Shown: positions 17,355 to 25,661 of the stretch, in pieces
How the letters are laid out: each line of letters starts with the position of its first letter
Position numbering within the stretch: position 1 is the first letter of the stretch
NCBI RefSeq assembly: GCF_900107435.1
Contig: NZ_FNPZ01000001.1
Coordinates: 1,398,960 to 1,462,959, forward strand
Length of the DNA: 64,000 nt
Direction of reading: 5' to 3'
DNA from: Herbiconiux ginsengi
GTDB lineage: Bacteria; Actinomycetota; Actinomycetes; Actinomycetales; Microbacteriaceae
Made by a program: the position numbers and the translations under genes
The notes under the pieces: model-generated
What the model saw: the letters and a program-made list of their open reading frames with translations, nothing else
The model's database searches: none
Told to the model about the DNA's origin: nothing

Positions 17355-18890
17355 GTGGTTCCCACCCCCGCGACGGCCACGCCGTCGCCGACCGCCCAGC
17401 ACCACGACGACGTCGTGCTGAGCCTGCGCGGTGTCACGAAGTCGTTCGGCGGCCCCCCGGCGATCCGGTCGATCGACCTCGACGTACGCACCGGCCGCAT
17501 CCACGCCCTGCTCGGGATGAACGGCGCCGGCAAATCCACGCTGGTACAGATCATCAGCGGCTCGCTTGCCGCGACGGCGGGCGAGATCACCGTCGGCGAC
17601 ACCCGCTACCGGCTGATCAGCCCGCGGCGGGCCCGTGCCGCCGGCGTCGCCACCGTGTTCCAGCGCCGCACGCTGGTGCCGTCGCTGACCGTGGCCGAGA
17701 ACATCCTGCTCGGCGAGCTGCCGACGCGGGCCGGCATCGTCGACTGGTCCGCCGCCCGCCGGGCTGCTGAGGAGGCGCTCGGGGTGATCGGCGCGCGCAT
17801 CGACCCGAAGGCGAGCGTCGATCAGCTCGGCGCCGCTCAGCAGACCCTGGTGGAGATCGCCCGCGAGATCCGGAAGGGTGCGCGGCTGCTGCTGCTCGAC
17901 GAGCCGACGGCCGCCCTGGGGGCAGCCGACTCGGCGACCGTGCACGAGGTCGTGCGGGGCCTTGCCGCCGATGGCGTGGCTGTGATCTACATCTCGCACC
18001 ACCTCGAGGAGGTGATGCACCTCGCCGACGACGTGACCGTGCTGCGCGACGGATGCGTCGTGCTCGACGCTCCCGTGCGCAGCATCGATCTGCCGACACT
18101 GGTACGCGCCATGGTGGGAGACGACGTGATCTCGGATCGTGCTCCGCGCTCGACGGAGTACGGCCCGGTCGTGCTCGAGCTGCAGGACGTCTCGGTCGAA
18201 CGCCGGATCGACCGGCTCGACCTCACGGTGCGGGCCGGGGAGATCGTGGCGGTGCTCGGCCCGGCCGGCGCCGCGCAGGAGGCGCTCTTCCCCCTCCTGG
18301 CCGGCCTCCGGCCCGCCGACGCGGGTCGCATCCACGTCGCCGGAGCGGCATTGCGTCCCGGCGTCCGCAATTCGCTGGAATCGGGTCTGCGCTGCGTGAG
18401 TGTCGACCGACTGGGCCTCGGTCTCGTTCCCGGCCTGTCCGTGTCGGAGAACATCACCGCGTTCGAGCAGGTCGTCGCGCGGCGGATGCTCGTGCGCTGG
18501 CGTCGCCTCACCTCGCGAGCCGACGAACTGCGTCGCAGGTTCGACGTGGTCACGCTCGCCGACGATCCACCCGTCGACCGGCTCTCGGGCGGAAACCAGC
18601 AGAAGGTGCTGCTGGCGAAATGGCTGGGTAACGAATCCGTCAAGGCATGCCTGCTCGAGGAGCCGACCGGCGGGGTGGACATCAGCGCCAAGGCCGAGAT
18701 CCACCGCTACATCGAAGAACTCGCGGCACAGGGAACCGCTGTGCTCCTGGCGAGCAGCGACGTCGACGAAGTCGTGCGACTGGCCGATCGCATCGTCGTC
18801 GTGCGCGGCGAATCCGTGGTGGCCGAATGCGAAGCGGCCGTCACAACCCATGAAGAGCTGGTCTCGATCGTTCTCGGAGGACACGCATGA
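17355..18890 (+). CDS. ABC importer ATP-binding protein, ribose/RbsA type with two ATPase domains
   Basis: A 511-aa duplicated ATPase. The first domain has a full Walker A (GMNGAGKST, about 54-62), an atypical signature (LGAAQQTLVEIARE) and Walker B (LLLLDEPTAALG). The second has a degenerate P-loop (GPAGAAQEAL), as is usual for this family, with an intact LSGGNQQKVLLAKWL signature and LLEEPTGGVD. Such proteins normally power import of pentoses, autoinducer-2 and related polar compounds. Here the gene sits between ring-cleavage genes, so it may import the aromatic or glycosylated substrate. GTG 17355 is preceded by GGAGAA. Confidence 0.9.
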   Translation: MVPTPATATPSPTAQHHDDVVLSLRGVTKSFGGPPAIRSIDLDVRTGRIHALLGMNGAGKSTLVQIISGSLAATAGEITVGDTRYRLISPRRARAAGVATVFQRRTLVPSLTVAENILLGELPTRAGIVDWSAARRAAEEALGVIGARIDPKASVDQLGAAQQTLVEIAREIRKGARLLLLDEPTAALGAADSATVHEVVRGLAADGVAVIYISHHLEEVMHLADDVTVLRDGCVVLDAPVRSIDLPTLVRAMVGDDVISDRAPRSTEYGPVVLELQDVSVERRIDRLDLTVRAGEIVAVLGPAGAAQEALFPLLAGLRPADAGRIHVAGAALRPGVRNSLESGLRCVSVDRLGLGLVPGLSVSENITAFEQVVARRMLVRWRRLTSRADELRRRFDVVTLADDPPVDRLSGGNQQKVLLAKWLGNESVKACLLEEPTGGVDISAKAEIHRYIEELAAQGTAVLLASSDVDEVVRLADRIVVVRGESVVAECEAAVTTHEELVSIVLGGHA

Positions 18891-19864
18891 CCCCCACGAC
18901 GCCATCCGCTGCCGAAGCCCGACGACTGCGGCTGCCCGACGCACTCACCCAGCACATCGGCCTCATCGGCGTGATCGTCGTGATCGGCGTGTTCCTCACC
19001 GTCGCCACCGATGCCTTCGCGACCGGCCCGAACCTGGTGAACGTGCTGCGGCAGATCTCGGTGATGGCGGTGCTCGCGGCCGGACTGACGCTGTTGCTGG
19101 GCGCCGGAGGCTTGGATTTCTCGCTCGGCAGTCAGGTGGCGGTGGTGGTCGCCACCCTGGCCCAGCTGCTCTCCGCCGGAGTACCGCTCCCGATCGCCCT
19201 GGCGGCCGTATTGGCTCTCGGTGTGGTGATGGGGCTGCTGAACGGCGTGATCATCACGGTGTTCGGTGTGGCACCGTTCGTCGTGACGCTCGCCAGCGCG
19301 ACGTTGCTCGACGGTGTTGCACTGATCATCCAGAACGGGCAGAGCGTCTCGATCGGGGGCGATCTCACGGCGCTCGGTCTCGGCACCGCGTTCGGCATCC
19401 CGTACCTCGTGCTGATCGCGGCGGCCATCTGTGCGATCGCCGCGATCGTGCTGCGCTGGACCAGGTTCGGCCGCGACATCCTGGCCATCGGCGGCAACAA
19501 GGCGGCCGCCCGCCTCACCGGCATCCCGGTGCGCAGCCGAACCGTCACGCTCTACGCCCTGAACGGATTGTTCGCCGGCATAGCCGGCATCATGCTGCTC
19601 TCCCGCCTGGGCGCGTCGAGCCCCGGCACCGCGGGCCTCCCGCTCGAGTTGTCGGTGGTCGCGGCCGTCGTGATCGGTGGCACCGCGCTGCACGGCGGGA
19701 GCGCGACCGTCTTCGGCACCGTTCTCGGCGTACTGCTGCTCGGCATCGTGGCCAACGGCCTGAATCTGCTCCAGATCGACTCGTTCTACCAGCCCGTCTC
19801 GGTGGGGCTGGTGCTCCTGGTGGCCGCAGTCATCAACGAACTGCGGTACCGACGCAAGAGATGA
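18887..19864 (+). CDS. ABC importer permease, RbsC type
   Basis: A 325-aa membrane protein of the BPD_transp_2 family with eight to ten hydrophobic spans from about residue 20 on (GLIGVIVVIGVFLTVATDAF; ISVMAVLAAGLTLLLGAGGL), the conserved GGLDFSLGSQVA segment and GGNKAAARLTGI cytoplasmic loop. The start overlaps the ATPase stop by ATGA. One permease gene suggests a homodimeric channel, as in ribose importers. Confidence 0.92.
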   Translation: MTPTTPSAAEARRLRLPDALTQHIGLIGVIVVIGVFLTVATDAFATGPNLVNVLRQISVMAVLAAGLTLLLGAGGLDFSLGSQVAVVVATLAQLLSAGVPLPIALAAVLALGVVMGLLNGVIITVFGVAPFVVTLASATLLDGVALIIQNGQSVSIGGDLTALGLGTAFGIPYLVLIAAAICAIAAIVLRWTRFGRDILAIGGNKAAARLTGIPVRSRTVTLYALNGLFAGIAGIMLLSRLGASSPGTAGLPLELSVVAAVVIGGTALHGGSATVFGTVLGVLLLGIVANGLNLLQIDSFYQPVSVGLVLLVAAVINELRYRRKR

Positions 19865-19921
19865 GTCCGGACACCCGCCGGACCCTGACGATCCATTCCC
19901 ACACAGAAAGCGCATTGTTCA

Positions 19922-20881
19922 ATGAAGAATAAGAAACGCACAGCACTCCTCGTCGCCGGCATCGCCGCGCTCGGCCTCGCCGGCTGTTCCTCCGGGGGCA
20001 GTGCCGCTCCCAGCGCGAGCGGAGAGCCGCAGAGCTCGCTGGCCGTCGGATTCGTCAACGCCAACAACCTCGAGTACCACACCTGCCTCGAGAAGGGCGT
20101 GGTTGCCGCCGCCGACGAACTCGGAGTGAAGCTCGACGTCGTCAACTCGGCCGGCGATCCCACCAAGGAGCAGACCAACGTCGAGGACATCCTGGCGCAG
20201 CAGCCGGACATCCTGATCCTCCAGACCGTGAACGTGGACTCACTCGAACAGGCCGTCGCGAAAGCCAACGCCGCGGGGGTGCCGATCTACCTGACCTCCG
20301 TGCTCGGCAATCAGGACGACGACATCCTCGGCGCCACGGTGGCGCAGATCACCACGAGTGCGGGCCTTCTCGCGGAGTTCACGAACACCGACTCGGCCGG
20401 GGCTCCCGTCGACGTCGCCATCATCGCCGGTGCGCCCGGTGCGGCGAGCGACCTCTTCGTGAGCGGCTACAGCGACAAACTCGACGACAACGTGAACGTC
20501 GTGTTCAACCAGCCCGGGTTCTTCAACCGGGCCAAGGCCCAGGAAGTGGCAGAGAATCTGCTGCAGTCGAACCCGGGCGTGCAGTACATCTACGTTCCCA
20601 ACGAGGAGATGGCATTCGGGGCGCTCGCGGCCGTGCAGGCCGCCGGTCGCGACGACATCAAGATCCTGGCCAACGGAGGCACCGAGGCGGGTCTGGACGC
20701 TGTCGCGAGCGGCGATTTCACCGCCATGACGGCTGATTCGGCCTACGAGCTCGGGCACCTGGCGCTGGAGAACGCCGTGAAATTGAAGGAGGGCGACACC
20801 TCCGTCGAGAAGATCTCCTCGCTCGCGCCCGTCCTCGTGCAGAAGGACAACATCGCCGACGCTCCGGCGTTCTGTGGATAG
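19922..20881 (+). CDS. Sugar-type periplasmic-binding-protein-like lipoprotein (substrate-binding component)
   Basis: A 319-aa lipoprotein. Signal peptide MKNKKRTALLVAGIAALG is followed by a lipobox LAGC with the lipidated Cys22 and a Ser/Ala-rich linker. The rest is a Peripla_BP_4 fold (LAVGFVNANNLEYHTCLEKG; DILAQQPDILILQTVNVDSL; YIYVPNEEMAFGALAAVQAA), the same group as ribose- and AI-2-binding proteins. It completes the importer encoded just upstream, 57 bp away. The ribosome site is poor. Ligand cannot be read from the sequence; binding-site Asp/Asn/Arg positions would need a structure-based alignment. Confidence 0.9.
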   Translation: MKNKKRTALLVAGIAALGLAGCSSGGSAAPSASGEPQSSLAVGFVNANNLEYHTCLEKGVVAAADELGVKLDVVNSAGDPTKEQTNVEDILAQQPDILILQTVNVDSLEQAVAKANAAGVPIYLTSVLGNQDDDILGATVAQITTSAGLLAEFTNTDSAGAPVDVAIIAGAPGAASDLFVSGYSDKLDDNVNVVFNQPGFFNRAKAQEVAENLLQSNPGVQYIYVPNEEMAFGALAAVQAAGRDDIKILANGGTEAGLDAVASGDFTAMTADSAYELGHLALENAVKLKEGDTSVEKISSLAPVLVQKDNIADAPAFCG

Positions 20882-20887
20882 CCGGCG

Positions 20888-21676
20888 ATGAAACAGGGGC
20901 AGCCCCGCATGGGCAACGCGGACCGGCACCAGGTGCAGTCGGTGGTGCGAGCGATGGACATCATGTCGTCGTTCAGCCGCATCCACCCGCGACTGCAGCT
21001 GAGCGAACTCGCCGACGCCGTGGGGCTGCCCCGCTCCTCCACCCGTCGCCTCGCGTTGACCTTGATCGAGGGCGGGTTCCTCCGGCAGGACGCCGGTGGG
21101 TTCTACTCCCTCGGTGGTCGCCTGCTCGAACTGGGCGGTCTCGTGTCGAACTCGAGCACTCTCGCTGCCCTGACGGCCCGATCGATGCGCAAGGCCCACG
21201 AGATCACGGGCGAGACCATCCTGGTGGCCGAGGTGAGCTGGATCGACCAGTCCACGCTCATCACGCACAAGATCGAGGGGTTGCATGCGCTCTCGGTGAC
21301 GTCACCGGTGGGCAAACGCACCACCCTCGGCAACGGCTGCATCGGCAAAGCAGCGCTGTCCGCCCTCCCCGAGGACGAAGCCGATCAGGTGCTGGCGCGC
21401 ACCTCGCTGGTGCCGCGCACCTCCCAGAGCATCACCGACCCGCAGGTGCTCGCCACTCATGTGGCACGGGCCCGGGCGAAGGGCTACGCGATCGAGACCG
21501 GGGAGTTCCTCGAAGGCTGCTCGGGCGTGGCCGTGCCCATCCTCACGGGCGGACGCCCGGTCGGCGCCATCGGGATCGTGGCCCCGAGCTCGCGAGCCGG
21601 TGTGCGGCAACTGGATTCCTGGGGACGGATGCTGCTGTCCCTGGCCAACGATGAGAAGAGAGAGAAACGAGCATGA
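20888..21676 (+). CDS. IclR-family transcriptional regulator (first copy)
   Basis: A 262-aa regulator with an N-terminal winged helix (SVVRAMDIMSSFSRIHPRLQ, LSELADAVGLPRSSTRRLAL) and a C-terminal effector-binding GAF-like IclR domain (SVTSPVGKRTTLGNGCIGKA; GFLEGCSGVAVPIL-type segment). It lies inside the operon, 6 bp after the binding-protein gene, and overlaps the next gene by ATGA, so it is probably co-expressed and autoregulatory. It is closely similar in layout and motifs to the second IclR at 27649. It is a natural candidate for binding the operator at 11829-11843. Confidence 0.93.
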   Translation: MKQGQPRMGNADRHQVQSVVRAMDIMSSFSRIHPRLQLSELADAVGLPRSSTRRLALTLIEGGFLRQDAGGFYSLGGRLLELGGLVSNSSTLAALTARSMRKAHEITGETILVAEVSWIDQSTLITHKIEGLHALSVTSPVGKRTTLGNGCIGKAALSALPEDEADQVLARTSLVPRTSQSITDPQVLATHVARARAKGYAIETGEFLEGCSGVAVPILTGGRPVGAIGIVAPSSRAGVRQLDSWGRMLLSLANDEKREKRA

Positions 21677-22440
21677 CCATCAATCTCGAGACGATCGACG
21701 ACGTCGACGCCGGCTGGGTGCACTTCCCGCGAGGTGACCAGCTGATCCGGGGCTATCTCGCCGTACCCAAGGGCGACGGCCCCTTCCCCGCGGTCATCAC
21801 CGCGCATGAGAACCTCGGTGTGACCGAGCATCGGCAGGGAGTCACCCGGGACCTCGCGCGCGAGGGATTCGTGAGCCTCACGGTCGACCTGTTCTCGCGG
21901 CTCGGCGGAGTCTCACCGCGCAACTACCGCGACAACGACGAGCGCCGGTCGCTCGCGTTCCTCGCCGCTCGGGACGACCAGGCCGTGCCTGACCTGCAGG
22001 CGGGCGTCGAATTCCTGAAGTCGCTGCCCCACGTCGATCCCGACCGCATCGGCGCCCTCGGTTTCTGCCTCGGCGGCGGAACGGTGATGGTCTGGGGAAC
22101 GCAGACCGACGACCTGAAGGCGATCGTGTCGCTCTACGGCATCCCCGTGTTGCCGCCGGAGTATTCGCCCACGGGCGAGGAGCAATCCCGCATCCCGACC
22201 CTCGGGTCGCTTCGTGCGCCGATCCAGTTCCACTTCGGCGCCGACGACGAGGCGATCCCGCACGACCAGATCGACGCGCTCGAAGCGGCACTGCCGACCA
22301 GCGCCACGACGGCCGAGTTCTACCGGCACGAGGGCGCTCGGCACGCCTATCACGACGACACGCACAAGAACTACAACCCGCAGGCCGCCGCCGAGACCTG
22401 GAACGAGACGCTCGAGTTCCTGCGTCGGTACCTCTCGTGA
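21673..22440 (+). CDS. Dienelactone hydrolase family protein
   Basis: A 255-aa alpha/beta hydrolase of the dienelactone hydrolase group with a Cys nucleophile: Cys132 in GALGFCLGGG, Asp191 in FGADDEAIP and His224 in EGARHAYHDD complete the expected triad. Members hydrolyse dienelactones or related enol lactones and some small esters. In a meta-cleavage operon it may hydrolyse a lactone side product or an ester of the substrate; this is inferred from context. Start overlaps the IclR stop (ATGA) and stop overlaps the next start (GTGA). Confidence 0.88.
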   Translation: MTINLETIDDVDAGWVHFPRGDQLIRGYLAVPKGDGPFPAVITAHENLGVTEHRQGVTRDLAREGFVSLTVDLFSRLGGVSPRNYRDNDERRSLAFLAARDDQAVPDLQAGVEFLKSLPHVDPDRIGALGFCLGGGTVMVWGTQTDDLKAIVSLYGIPVLPPEYSPTGEEQSRIPTLGSLRAPIQFHFGADDEAIPHDQIDALEAALPTSATTAEFYRHEGARHAYHDDTHKNYNPQAAAETWNETLEFLRRYLS

Positions 22441-23282
22441 GCATCTGGACCGAACTGCTCGGAGGCACGGTCGCCTTCGAGGAGATAGCCGGTGTGAGAA
22501 CCCGCATCCTGCGCTTCGGACCCGACGCCGGGCGGCCGATCCTGCTGCTGCACGGGCGGGGCGGTCATCTCGAGACCTTCGTGCGCAACATCCGCGCCTG
22601 GGCCGGCGACGCCCGGCCGGTGATCGCGTTCGACCTGCTCGGCCACGGCTTGACCGCCCAGGCCGGAACCCGCTACGACATCGGAGAATTGCACGAGCAC
22701 GCCCGGGCGGTGCGTGACCTCGTCGCGCCCGGCGACCACGACCTCGTGGGCCAGTCGCTCGGCGGGTGGCTCGCCGTGCTGCTCGCCGAAAGCCGCCCGC
22801 CGCGACGGCTCGTCCTGATCGAACCCGCCGGCTTCCAATCGGAAGGCGAGCGGATGGCCGACCCCCGGGTTCGTGCCGCCTCCGCTGCCGGCGGGCTGGC
22901 CTTCGACGCCGCGACCCGGGAGAACGTGGAGGCTCGGTTCGCCCAGCTCCTGAACGATCCACACCGGCTCGATCCGGAGATGGTCGACCTCCGCACCGAG
23001 CTGTACGCGGTGCCGGGTGCGGGCGCCGTGCACCGGGCGGTGCGCTCGGGCGACAACGCCCGCTGGCTCATCGACAAGGAACGATTCGCAGCTCTGCCGG
23101 TGGCGCCCCTGATCGTGCGCGGAGCTCGTGGTCACATCCCCGCGGAGACCTTGCGGCAGCTCGCCGAGGCACCCGGAGGTGCACTCCTCACCATCGCCGA
23201 TGCCAAGCAGTGGCCGCACTACGAGAACCCCGACGCCGTGAATCCCGCGGTGATCGATTACCTGAAGGAGAAGACAGCATGA
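22437..23282 (+). CDS. Alpha/beta hydrolase fold protein with altered catalytic residues
   Basis: A 281-aa alpha/beta hydrolase with an oxyanion motif (LLHGRGGH) and nucleophile elbow Ser107 (GQSLGGW). It is a tandem paralogue of the next gene: both begin MSxWTxxLG and have RTRxL and GHG at matching positions. Aligned with that neighbour, the catalytic Asp position is Ala230 (VRGARGHIP in place of IWTDKNP) and the catalytic His is Gln258 (AKQWPHYE in place of AGHWPMFE); a His occurs three residues later. The protein may therefore be inactive as a hydrolase, use a rearranged triad, or serve a non-hydrolytic or partner role. GTG start overlaps the previous stop. Confidence 0.85.
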   Translation: MSIWTELLGGTVAFEEIAGVRTRILRFGPDAGRPILLLHGRGGHLETFVRNIRAWAGDARPVIAFDLLGHGLTAQAGTRYDIGELHEHARAVRDLVAPGDHDLVGQSLGGWLAVLLAESRPPRRLVLIEPAGFQSEGERMADPRVRAASAAGGLAFDAATRENVEARFAQLLNDPHRLDPEMVDLRTELYAVPGAGAVHRAVRSGDNARWLIDKERFAALPVAPLIVRGARGHIPAETLRQLAEAPGGALLTIADAKQWPHYENPDAVNPAVIDYLKEKTA

Positions 23283-24151
23283 GTTTCTGGACCGACGCCC
23301 TCGGCGCCCGGATCGAGTACTACGACGCCGGCGGCTGGCGCACCCGCGCCCTCGAGGCCGGCGACGAGGGAGCCGACGTCATCATGATGGGCGGGCTCTC
23401 CGGGCACGTCGAGGGCTTCATCCGGAACGTCGTGCCGCTCTCCCAGCGCGGATTGCGCGTGCACGCGATCGACGTGCTCGGACACGGCTACACCGACAAG
23501 CCCCTCGACGTCACCTACCACGCACCTGCGTTCACCGATCACCTGCTGCGATTCATGGACGCGCGAGGGATCGCGAAGGCTCACATCGTGGGCCAGAGCC
23601 TCGGTGGGTGGATCGCTTTGCACACCGCCCGCACCCACCCCGAGCGGGTGGACAAGATCGTGTTCGCCACCGGGGCCGGGGTGTTGCTGAGCGACGAGGG
23701 GCGCAAGGAGGAGAGCGAGAAGGTGCACGCCGCCGTGCAGAGCGTCACCAAGAAGGCCGTCGACTCGCCGAGTTACGAGAGCGTCAAGGCCCGCCTGGAA
23801 TGGCTGATGGCCGACCCTGCCACCGTGACCGACGAGCTCATCCGAACGCGCCTGGCCATCTACCAGCTCGCCGACAGTCGCCTGGCGATGGCGAAGCTGG
23901 TCGAGGAGCAGGCAGGCGAGGGCAACCGCCGATACCTCCTCGGCGAGGACGACCTCGCCGCTCTGCCCCAGGAGACCCTGGTCATCTGGACCGACAAGAA
24001 CCCGACGACCCCTCTCGAGGTCGGCCGGCGGGCGAGCGAACTCATCCCGAACGCTCGATTCGAGGTGATCGAGAACGCCGGGCACTGGCCGATGTTCGAG
24101 CAGCCCGCTGAGTTCAACCGCCTGGTCGGCGAATTCCTCGCCGCGTCATGA
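23279..24151 (+). CDS. Alpha/beta hydrolase, probable meta-cleavage product C-C hydrolase (MhpC/BphD-like)
   Basis: A 290-aa alpha/beta hydrolase with Ser107 (GQSLGGW), Asp239 (IWTDKNPTTP) and His269 (AGHWPMFEQPAEFNRLVGEF). The last segment is the hallmark ending of meta-cleavage product hydrolases such as MhpC, XylF and BphD, which split the C-C bond of 2-hydroxy-6-oxo-dienoates to 2-hydroxypentadienoate and an acid. Location directly before hydratase, dehydrogenase and aldolase genes fits that step. It is the complete-triad partner of the preceding paralogue. Overlaps on both sides are ATGA. Confidence 0.87.
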   Translation: MSFWTDALGARIEYYDAGGWRTRALEAGDEGADVIMMGGLSGHVEGFIRNVVPLSQRGLRVHAIDVLGHGYTDKPLDVTYHAPAFTDHLLRFMDARGIAKAHIVGQSLGGWIALHTARTHPERVDKIVFATGAGVLLSDEGRKEESEKVHAAVQSVTKKAVDSPSYESVKARLEWLMADPATVTDELIRTRLAIYQLADSRLAMAKLVEEQAGEGNRRYLLGEDDLAALPQETLVIWTDKNPTTPLEVGRRASELIPNARFEVIENAGHWPMFEQPAEFNRLVGEFLAAS

Positions 24152-24873
24152 CCGACGACCTCCGCTCCTCCGTCGTTCTCGGCAGCCGCGTGCTCGCCGA
24201 GAACGGCCACTCCGACATGGTCTGGGGGCATCTCTCGCTGCGCGACCCGGCGGGGCGGGGGATCTGGATCAAACGAGCGGGCCTCGGCTTCGAGGAGCTG
24301 ACGAGCGACGACATCCACCTCGTCGGATGGGACGGCGAGCGGGTCGAGGGTGGCGGTGACGTCCACCTCGAATGCCACATCCACCTCGAGGTGATGCGGG
24401 CACGGGCGGACGTGAGCTCCGTGGTGCACAGTCATCCCGAAGCTGCGGTGACCCTCGCGGGCACGGGGATCCCGCTTCTCGCCGTGGGGCATGAGGCGTG
24501 CTTCTTCGCGCCCGGCGACCTGCCGCGGTTCACCGAGACGGGTGACCTCATCCGCGACCCGGCACTCGGCCGGTCTGTGGCCGCGACCCTCGGTGAACGC
24601 AATGCCGCGTTGCTTGTCGACCACGGGATCGTGGTGGCGGAATCCTCGCTGCCGAGGGCCGTTTTCGGCGCCGTGCTCCTGGAGCGGGCGGCCCGGATGA
24701 CGCTGGCCGCCGTCTCAGCCGCCGGAGGCGTGGGGAATGTGGCTCACTCCTCCCAGGCGGAAGCCCTGGCCAAGCGCGACCGGTGCTACTCCGATCGCCA
24801 GGTGGGGCACGGCTGGGACTATCTCGTACGGCGGCTCCGCACGGATACGGAACGGAAAGGAACATCGTCATGA
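24148..24873 (+). CDS. Class II aldolase/adducin family protein, possible decarboxylase
   Basis: A 241-aa class II aldolase-fold enzyme. The metal site is visible as Glu75 (HLECHIH), His94 and His96 (VVHSHPEA) and His159 (VDHGIVV), matching the Glu/His set of fuculose-phosphate aldolase. In aromatic pathways this fold also provides decarboxylases acting on 3-carboxy-2-hydroxymuconate-type products and on dihydroxyphthalate. Its place between the C-C hydrolase and the hydratase suggests removal of a ring-derived carboxyl, but an aldolase role cannot be excluded. Coupled on both sides by ATGA overlaps. Confidence 0.83.
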   Translation: MTDDLRSSVVLGSRVLAENGHSDMVWGHLSLRDPAGRGIWIKRAGLGFEELTSDDIHLVGWDGERVEGGGDVHLECHIHLEVMRARADVSSVVHSHPEAAVTLAGTGIPLLAVGHEACFFAPGDLPRFTETGDLIRDPALGRSVAATLGERNAALLVDHGIVVAESSLPRAVFGAVLLERAARMTLAAVSAAGGVGNVAHSSQAEALAKRDRCYSDRQVGHGWDYLVRRLRTDTERKGTSS

Positions 24874-25652
24874 CAACCCTGTCGCACACCGGGATCGCCG
24901 AGGAGTTGATCGCGGCGACCCGCGGGCGAACCGTGGTGCAGCCCCTGCGCAAGCGCTTCCCGGCGCTCACCCTCGACGACGCCTACGCGATCCAGGTTCA
25001 CCAGCTCGACGCTCGCCGGCGTAGCGGATCGACTCTCGTGGGCCGCAAGATCGGGCTCACTTCCACCGCGATGCAGCGACAACTCGGCATCGACTCCCCG
25101 GATTTCGGGTTCGTTCTCGACGACATGGTGTACTCCGACGGCGACTCGATCCCACTGGACCGCTTCGTGGCGCCGCGCGTGGAGCCCGAGCTGGCGTTCG
25201 TGCTGCGGCATTCGCTCTCCGGCCCCGGCGTCGACCGGGAGGAGGCGCTCGCCGCGGTGGAGTACGTGTTCGCCGCGATCGAGATCATCGACTCGCGCAT
25301 CGCCGACTGGGACATCGGACTGCTCGACACCGTGGCCGACAACGCCTCGTGCGGGGCGATCGTGGTCGCCCGCGAGCCGATGGACATCGACGTCGGCCAC
25401 ACCCGGTCGGTCGAGGTCGACCTCCATCGAAACGGCGAGATCGTCGACAGCGGTCGCGGTGACGCCGTGCTCGGCGACCCGTTGCAGCCCCTGGTGTGGC
25501 TCGCCAACGTGCTCGGCGAGCACGGCGCCACCATCCAGGCCGGCGAGATCGTGCTCACCGGTTCGTTCTGCCGAGCGGCACCCGTCGTGCGCGGCGATCG
25601 CGTGACGGCGGATTTCCGCGATCACGGCTCCCTGACCATCGACTTCACCTGA
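24870..25652 (+). CDS. mhpD: 2-keto-4-pentenoate hydratase (MhpD type)
   Basis: A 260-aa member of the fumarylacetoacetate hydrolase-fold hydratases that convert 2-hydroxypenta-2,4-dienoate to 4-hydroxy-2-oxovalerate. Recognisable stretches are DDAYAIQVHQL, VGRKIGLTSTAMQRQLGI, PDFGFVLDDMV, PRVEPELAFVL with its metal-binding Glu pair, and VLTGSFCRAAPV near the end. ATG 24870 overlaps the preceding stop and has GGAAAGGA upstream; the frame is open further upstream but that part is not conserved. It starts the lower meta pathway with the next two genes. Confidence 0.93.
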   Translation: MTTLSHTGIAEELIAATRGRTVVQPLRKRFPALTLDDAYAIQVHQLDARRRSGSTLVGRKIGLTSTAMQRQLGIDSPDFGFVLDDMVYSDGDSIPLDRFVAPRVEPELAFVLRHSLSGPGVDREEALAAVEYVFAAIEIIDSRIADWDIGLLDTVADNASCGAIVVAREPMDIDVGHTRSVEVDLHRNGEIVDSGRGDAVLGDPLQPLVWLANVLGEHGATIQAGEIVLTGSFCRAAPVVRGDRVTADFRDHGSLTIDFT

Positions 25653-25661
25653 GGAATCACC

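Noticed and set aside
17355-18890. Degenerate second P-loop taken as a sign of a broken ATPase
   Set aside because: A degenerate Walker A in the second half is normal for RbsA-type duplicated ATPases.
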